64,000 bases of DNA from Terriglobia bacterium (lineage in GTDB: Bacteria; Acidobacteriota; Terriglobia; Bryobacterales; Bryobacteraceae), in the NCBI GenBank assembly GCA_021325235.1, contig JAJPHN010000008.1, positions 1-64,000 on the forward strand. The letters are read 5' to 3'. Below, piece by piece: positions 60,135 through 64,000 of this stretch (positions are counted from its first letter, which is position 1; each line of letters starts with the position of its first letter). Both the position numbers and the translations under genes were made by a program. The notes below the pieces were generated by a model, which did no database searches, was not told the origin of the DNA, and saw only the letters and a program-made list of their open reading frames with translations.

Positions 60135-60341
60135 CTAGAGCAGATGCCGCATTCGGCTCACCCAGCGCAGATACTGCCAGAGTGAGCTCCGCTCGCTCCA
60201 GACAAAACGGAAAAACGATTCGCGAGTGATGCTTTCCGCCGGGATTCCCGAATAGGTTTCGATTCGCCAGCGCAGGTAAGGCGAATCCCAGGGCCGCATC
60301 CGGTACCCTCGTGTAGCGATCCAAAGGAAGCGCAGCATCAT
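60135..60341 (-). CDS. Small basic, Trp/Arg-rich protein, unknown function
   Basis: The 68-residue protein (MMLRFLWIATRGYRMRPW, SPYLRWRIETYSG, FFRFVWSERSSLWQYLRWV) is rich in Arg, Trp and Tyr. It resembles small conserved proteins I have seen after other VWFA or membrane genes, but I cannot name a family. Its ATG overlaps the upstream VWFA stop by four bases (ATGA), which supports real translation. It may be a peripheral membrane protein. It is the last gene of the leftward VWFA operon. Confidence 0.7.
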   Translation of the reverse strand: MMLRFLWIATRGYRMRPWDSPYLRWRIETYSGIPAESITRESFFRFVWSERSSLWQYLRWVSRMRHLL

Positions 60342-61300
60342 CGCGCGGAGGCGGTCTGCGTCAGCCCTGCTTCGCTCGATTGCTTCGAATTTTCAATATC
60401 CGGAGTGGCGTAGTAACCGGAGCGCGTTCGAACCACCGGTTTTCCTGGCCCATCCACCGTCACCTTAATCTGCCGGTAACTGCCGTCGAGCGCCGGGATG
60501 GAAGGTGTATAGGCAATCGTGTACTGGTTCCGGATGTCGTGAGCGATCTCGACCGCCAGCGCCTGCACTTCGGCGACTTCTTTGGGATAGAACGCGAGTC
60601 CGCCGGTATTGACGGTCAGCTCCTTGAGTGCCCGCCGCGCCTTGGTCGCCTCGTGTTTTTCTTCTTCTGTGAAAAGGCCGATGGCGTAGATCAGGGTCTC
60701 CTGTTGATTCGATCGCGCCACCAGTTTCTCGAGCGAGATGTTGCTGGCGTTGTCGTTGCCATCCGTGATCACCAGCAGTACCTTCTTGTCGCGCTTCGCC
60801 GATTTCTGTTCGTACTCCAGTGCGGACCAGATGGCATCGCGCATCGCTGTTCCGCCCCGCGAATCAATCCGCGCCAGGCCCTGTTCCATTTTGTGAGTAT
60901 CGTTCGTGAAAGGCACGTCGAGGTAGGCCGTATCGTTGAAATTCACGATGCAAACTTCGTCCTGTGGGTTCGAGTTGCGCACCAGCTCCATAGCGGCGGC
61001 TTCCACCCGCGCGCGCTTCGTGCTCATGCTGCCGGAATCGTCGATGATGATGCAAAGCGAGACCGGAACGTCCTCTCGCAGGAATTTCTTGATGTGCTGC
61101 GGTTCGCCATTCTCGTAGACCTTGAAAGCATTCTCTTTCAGGTTCGTCAGCAGCTTGCCTTTCTTGTCAGTGACGCTCGCATGAAGAACTACCAGGCGGG
61201 TATCCGAACGGAATTGGGCAAAAACGAGAGCCGCCGGAGCGAGCAACAGCGCGAGGAAAACGGACTGAACTGATCTACTGCGCAGGAGCATAGTATCCAA
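60338..61300 (-). CDS. Secreted VWFA-domain protein of acidobacterial type (second of pair)
   Basis: The 320-residue protein has a signal peptide (SVFLALLLAPAALVFAQ), a short beta domain (VVLHASVTDKKGKLLTNLKENAFKVYENGE) and a von Willebrand A domain with the metal site DDSGSM (87-92), MRDAIW and VITDGND. The family (VWFA-related acidobacterial domain) is abundant in Solibacter and relatives; its ligand is unknown. The end (YTIAYTPSIPALDGSYRQIKVTVDGPGKPVVRTRSGYYA) has the family C-terminal beta strand set. It overlaps the other VWFA gene by 26 bases if the first ATG is used; an ATG three codons later gives a smaller overlap. Confidence 0.92.
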   Translation of the reverse strand: MDTMLLRSRSVQSVFLALLLAPAALVFAQFRSDTRLVVLHASVTDKKGKLLTNLKENAFKVYENGEPQHIKKFLREDVPVSLCIIIDDSGSMSTKRARVEAAAMELVRNSNPQDEVCIVNFNDTAYLDVPFTNDTHKMEQGLARIDSRGGTAMRDAIWSALEYEQKSAKRDKKVLLVITDGNDNASNISLEKLVARSNQQETLIYAIGLFTEEEKHEATKARRALKELTVNTGGLAFYPKEVAEVQALAVEIAHDIRNQYTIAYTPSIPALDGSYRQIKVTVDGPGKPVVRTRSGYYATPDIENSKQSSEAGLTQTASAR

Positions 61301-62306
61301 GCCGGAAATAAGCCTTGAGCGGGGGAAGCCCGCGCGGCTGGTTCAGCTTCACCTGCACCCGCCGGTACTTTCCATCCCGCTCGCGATTCTTAGGCGTATA
61401 ACCCAGTATGTACTCGTTGCGCAATTCAACTCCGATCTTGGCCGCGATATCGGGCAGCTCCGAGACATTCTCGACCGGGTACTCGCGTCCGCCCGTCTGC
61501 TCCGCGAGTTCGTTCAGCAACCCCGGACCGGCCGCTTCTTCCGGAGTCCGGCCACGCGTGCTCAGACCTTCGAAGATTCCGATCGCGAATATCTGCACAT
61601 CCGCTTCCCGCACCGCGTTCTTGATTTCCGTCTCCGTGTAGCGGCTCGAGTTATCGCCGCCATCGGAGATGATCAGGAGCGCCTTTCGCGGATTGTGCGC
61701 TTTTTTCATCTCGTGCATCGCGAGATACACGCTGTCGAGCAAGGCCGTGCGTCCCTTCGATTGCGTAAAAGTCAGAGTATTTTGGATTTTGCCCGTGTCG
61801 GTTGTAAACGGAACGCTCAGTTCCGGCCGGTCGTTGAACTGGACCAGAAAAAATTCGTCGGACGGATTGGCCGTCTTAAAAAACTCCGACGCCGCTTCGC
61901 GCGATTTCTGCAGCTTCTGCCCCATACTGCCGCTGGTATCGAACACGAGGCCGATGGAAATCGGCGCATCTTCGGCCGAGAAATCCGTGATCTCCTGCTC
62001 GACTTTATCCTCAAAGAGGCGGAAGTGTTCCTTTTCCAGCCCGGTGACGAAGCGGTTCAGCGGGTCAGTCACGGTCACGTTGATCAGAACGAGGGTGCGG
62101 TTGACCCGGATGTCGACCGATTTCGAGCTTGCAGCGGGCAGCGGCGCCGCGGCCTTGCCGGCCGCCATTGCGACCGTCTCGTTTGGATCAGCCTGTCCGC
62201 TTTGCCCAGCTGCCGCTGAGGCGAGCAGAATCGTCGATATAGTGAGGAGGGTGCATCCTGATCGGACGCCGGGGAAGAAGAGGCGGAACCGAATGTGCGT
62301 CCGCAT
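61275..62306 (-). CDS. Secreted VWFA-domain protein of acidobacterial type (first of pair)
   Basis: The 343-residue protein has a signal-like start (RSGCTLLTISTILLASAAAG), an Ala-rich linker (about 40-62), the family beta domain (RTLVLINVTVTDPLNRFVTGLEKEHFRLFEDKVEQEI) and the VWA domain with the metal site DTSGSM (123-128), TALLDSVYLAMHEM and LIISDGGDNSS. It ends LGYTPKNRERDGKYRRVQVKLNQPRGLPPLKAYFRLGYYAP, the same C-terminal unit as its neighbour. The two genes are probably an ancient duplication. It is divergent from the histidine kinase, with 220 bases between starts that show no clear promoter boxes. Confidence 0.92.
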   Translation of the reverse strand: MRTHIRFRLFFPGVRSGCTLLTISTILLASAAAGQSGQADPNETVAMAAGKAAAPLPAASSKSVDIRVNRTLVLINVTVTDPLNRFVTGLEKEHFRLFEDKVEQEITDFSAEDAPISIGLVFDTSGSMGQKLQKSREAASEFFKTANPSDEFFLVQFNDRPELSVPFTTDTGKIQNTLTFTQSKGRTALLDSVYLAMHEMKKAHNPRKALLIISDGGDNSSRYTETEIKNAVREADVQIFAIGIFEGLSTRGRTPEEAAGPGLLNELAEQTGGREYPVENVSELPDIAAKIGVELRNEYILGYTPKNRERDGKYRRVQVKLNQPRGLPPLKAYFRLGYYAPAQ

Positions 62307-62526
62307 GGCAGGTAACGCTTTCTGCCTAAATCATAGCAACAGTTTTTGATCGCGAAGAAACGGCTGCACGATATTTGGTGTGGCCGCGTACCGTAGAGAA
62401 ATCCTAGTGGCCGGACCGGTGTAGTCCCGATCAAGGCCCGCCGCAAGCCGGGGCCGCTCAACAGGCAGTGGCGCCGCTCGTCACAAAGAATCACTTCTGC
62501 AACGCGAAATCTCCGAAGATAGCCGT

Positions 62527-63564
62527 ATGGAACGCAAATACACGCAATACTGGGCCTGCCAGATCGCCGGCTGGAGCGCGTACAGCTTCGGAGCCGGGCT
62601 ATCCACAGGAGTAATGGCAAATGGCTGGAGGCCGAGCGTTGTGATCGGCTATTTGCTTTTTTTTCTGTACAGCATTGGACTCACTCACCTGCTTCGGCGC
62701 GAATTTCACCGGCGCGGCTGGAGCAGACTACCGCTGCCCGCCGCATTCGCTCGCATGATCCCGGCGGGGCTGCTGGTATCAGCAGTGCAGACGGTGCTTG
62801 TGGTTGGCGTGTACACAAGTATCGAAAGAAGGCTCGGCGAGTGGCACGATCCATCTTCTATCGTGTATATGTTCATTGGGCTCTCAGTATTCGACACGAT
62901 CTGGGTCATACTTTACCTGGCGATCAGGACGTCTCGCGAGGCACGCGAGGTCCGTCAGAAAGAAGCACAGATGAGGCGCGCGCTCGAGCATGCCGAGCTA
63001 CGCGCATTGGAGGCTCAACTTAACCCGCATTTTCTTTTCAACTGCCTCAATTCCATCCGGGGAATGATCAGCGAAGATGCGGCCCAAGCGCAGGATATGA
63101 TTACGCGTCTGGCAAACATACTGCGCTATAACCTGCAACGAGACCGCGAACATACGGTTCCGCTAGGCCGCGAGATCGACGCCGTTTCCGATTACCTCAT
63201 GCTTGAATCCATTCGCTTTGAAGACCGGCTCCGGGTCCATATGGCGGTCGACGAGGCGGCCCGCGGCCTGCCGGTTCCACCGATGATTCTGCAAACCCTG
63301 GTTGAAAATGCGATCAAGCACGGACTGGAGGAAATCGCCGGAGTCGATCTGGGTGTGCGCGCCAGCATAGCCGGAGAGCATCTGCGAATAGAAGTTGAGA
63401 ACACAGGAACTCTGACAAGTCCGCACCCGGCATCTACGCAAATCGGTCTGTCAAACGCTCGCGAGCGGCTGCGCCTGCTCTACGGGGAGCGCGCCAGCAT
63501 TCAACTTGGAACCTGCAGTGAGGATCGCGTACGAGCGACCGTTCTCCTGCCCGCGACCGCATGA
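62527..63564 (+). CDS. LytS/YehU-type sensor histidine kinase
   Basis: The 345-residue protein has an N-terminal membrane part (about residues 1-135, roughly four hydrophobic segments: VIGYLLFFLYSIGLTHLL, GLLVSAVQTVLVVGVYTSI, IVYMFIGLSVFDTIWVILYLAI). A His_kinase domain follows with the phospho-histidine in LNPHFLFNCLNSIRG (H168), and a HATPase domain (MILQTLVENAIKHGLEE, LRIEVENTGT, IGLSNARERLRLLYG). There is no separate extracellular sensor domain. It forms a pair with the LytTR regulator, whose ATG overlaps its stop by four bases. Confidence 0.94.
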   Translation: MERKYTQYWACQIAGWSAYSFGAGLSTGVMANGWRPSVVIGYLLFFLYSIGLTHLLRREFHRRGWSRLPLPAAFARMIPAGLLVSAVQTVLVVGVYTSIERRLGEWHDPSSIVYMFIGLSVFDTIWVILYLAIRTSREAREVRQKEAQMRRALEHAELRALEAQLNPHFLFNCLNSIRGMISEDAAQAQDMITRLANILRYNLQRDREHTVPLGREIDAVSDYLMLESIRFEDRLRVHMAVDEAARGLPVPPMILQTLVENAIKHGLEEIAGVDLGVRASIAGEHLRIEVENTGTLTSPHPASTQIGLSNARERLRLLYGERASIQLGTCSEDRVRATVLLPATA

Positions 63565-64000
63565 GGGCCCTGATCGTTGATGATGAACGAATCGCCCGCC
63601 AGGAGCTCCGGCGGCTGTTGAATGCCCATCCCAATATAGAGATTGCGGGCGAAGCTCGCACGGGCGAAGAGGCTCTCCAACTGATCCCGCGTATCGCGCC
63701 GGACGTTCTGTTCCTCGACATACGCATGCCGGGAATGAGCGGTTTTGAGGTATTGGAGCGCCTCGACGAAGTACCGCAGGTGATCTTCACAACCGCCTAC
63801 GACGAATACGCGCTGAAAGCATTCGAAGTGAGCGCGCTCGATTACCTTGTAAAGCCGGTGGCCCCGGAGCGTCTCGCAGCCGCGGTGTCCAAACTGAAGC
63901 CTCGCTTGCAGCACCGGCTGGAGCGCGTCTTTGTTCGAGACGGCGAGCGCTGCTGGCTGGTACGCGTGCGCGAAATCGTCCTTCTCGAGTCCGAAGGAAA
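63561..64000 (+). CDS. LytTR-family response regulator, cut by the window end
   Basis: The gene begins at the ATG at 63561, overlapping the kinase stop, and runs past the end of the window (about 146 codons seen). The receiver domain is complete: ALIVDDERIARQELRRLL, VLFLDIRMPGMSGFEVLE with the phospho-acceptor Asp, VIFTTAYDEYALKAFEVSALDYLVKPV. After a linker the LytTR DNA-binding domain begins (RVFVRDGERCWLVRVREIVLLESEG), where the window stops. With the kinase it makes a LytSR-like pair. The neighbouring VWFA genes are possible targets. Confidence 0.93.
   Translation, partial: MRALIVDDERIARQELRRLLNAHPNIEIAGEARTGEEALQLIPRIAPDVLFLDIRMPGMSGFEVLERLDEVPQVIFTTAYDEYALKAFEVSALDYLVKPVAPERLAAAVSKLKPRLQHRLERVFVRDGERCWLVRVREIVLLESEG

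Noticed and set aside
60043-60324. Leftward 93-codon open frame overlapping the small VWFA-linked gene
   Set aside because: It runs through the strong hairpin at 60088-60121 and has no similarity; the 68-codon frame coupled to the VWFA stop is better supported.

Overview
The window looks like chromosomal DNA of an Acidobacteriota member, most likely from the Solibacter/Bryobacter side of the phylum. The evidence is the mix of lineage-typical families. These are a secreted beta-propeller protein with the short C-terminal domain common in Solibacter (16614-18050), two VWFA-type secreted proteins of the acidobacterial kind, an Oar-like TonB-dependent receptor with the LPLNGRNF plug motif, a fused E2-E1 2-oxoglutarate decarboxylase/dehydrogenase, and a sedolisin protease with Ig-like repeats. 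Base composition is GC-rich and fairly even. I saw no rRNA, tRNA, CRISPR array, insertion sequence or phage gene, and no gap between genes exceeds about 240 bases.

Layout. 0.1-13.4 kb holds mostly single genes: a glycosyltransferase/methyltransferase fusion, a pirin, a Tat-exported PIG-L deacetylase, Kgd-type 2-oxoglutarate enzyme, a secreted FAD oxidoreductase with an SRPBCC protein, a RodZ-like protein, an M28 peptidase, a CcmH-like/DsbA fusion and a 3-hydroxyisobutyrate-dehydrogenase-family protein. 13.4-16.6 kb holds a leftward SDR - radical SAM - lipoprotein run with a divergent HxlR regulator. 16.6-20.9 kb is a leftward operon with a PPi-type phosphofructokinase, a LOR/SDH (archaeal ornithine-cyclodeaminase type) protein, QueF and the propeller protein. 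21.0-26.9 kb carries recG-rsmD, aroK-glycerate kinase, and a Lon-N-domain protein with a HAD hydrolase.

26.9-39.9 kb is one tightly packed leftward respiratory complex I operon in the order A-C-D-E-F-G-H-J-K-L-M-N. nuoB and nuoI are absent, with no room or scar where they usually sit. 39.9-42.0 kb has thiS, a CBS-domain protein translationally coupled to a response regulator, and a secreted protein.

42.1-56.7 kb is a carbohydrate-utilisation locus. A leftward unit (MFS sugar transporter - UxuA-type mannonate dehydratase - SDR) is divergent from a secreted GH38 alpha-mannosidase, followed by a TonB-dependent receptor, three TPR proteins (one a lipoprotein) and a ROK regulator. The gene set suggests that mannosides are cleaved and mannose is imported. 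Mannose may then be oxidised to mannonate and dehydrated to 2-keto-3-deoxygluconate; that last route is my inference. The TPR lipoproteins may act as SusD-like partners of the receptor. 57.0-64.0 kb holds a sedolisin-family protease, a leftward VWFA pair with a small basic protein, and a LytS/LytTR two-component pair whose response regulator runs off the window.
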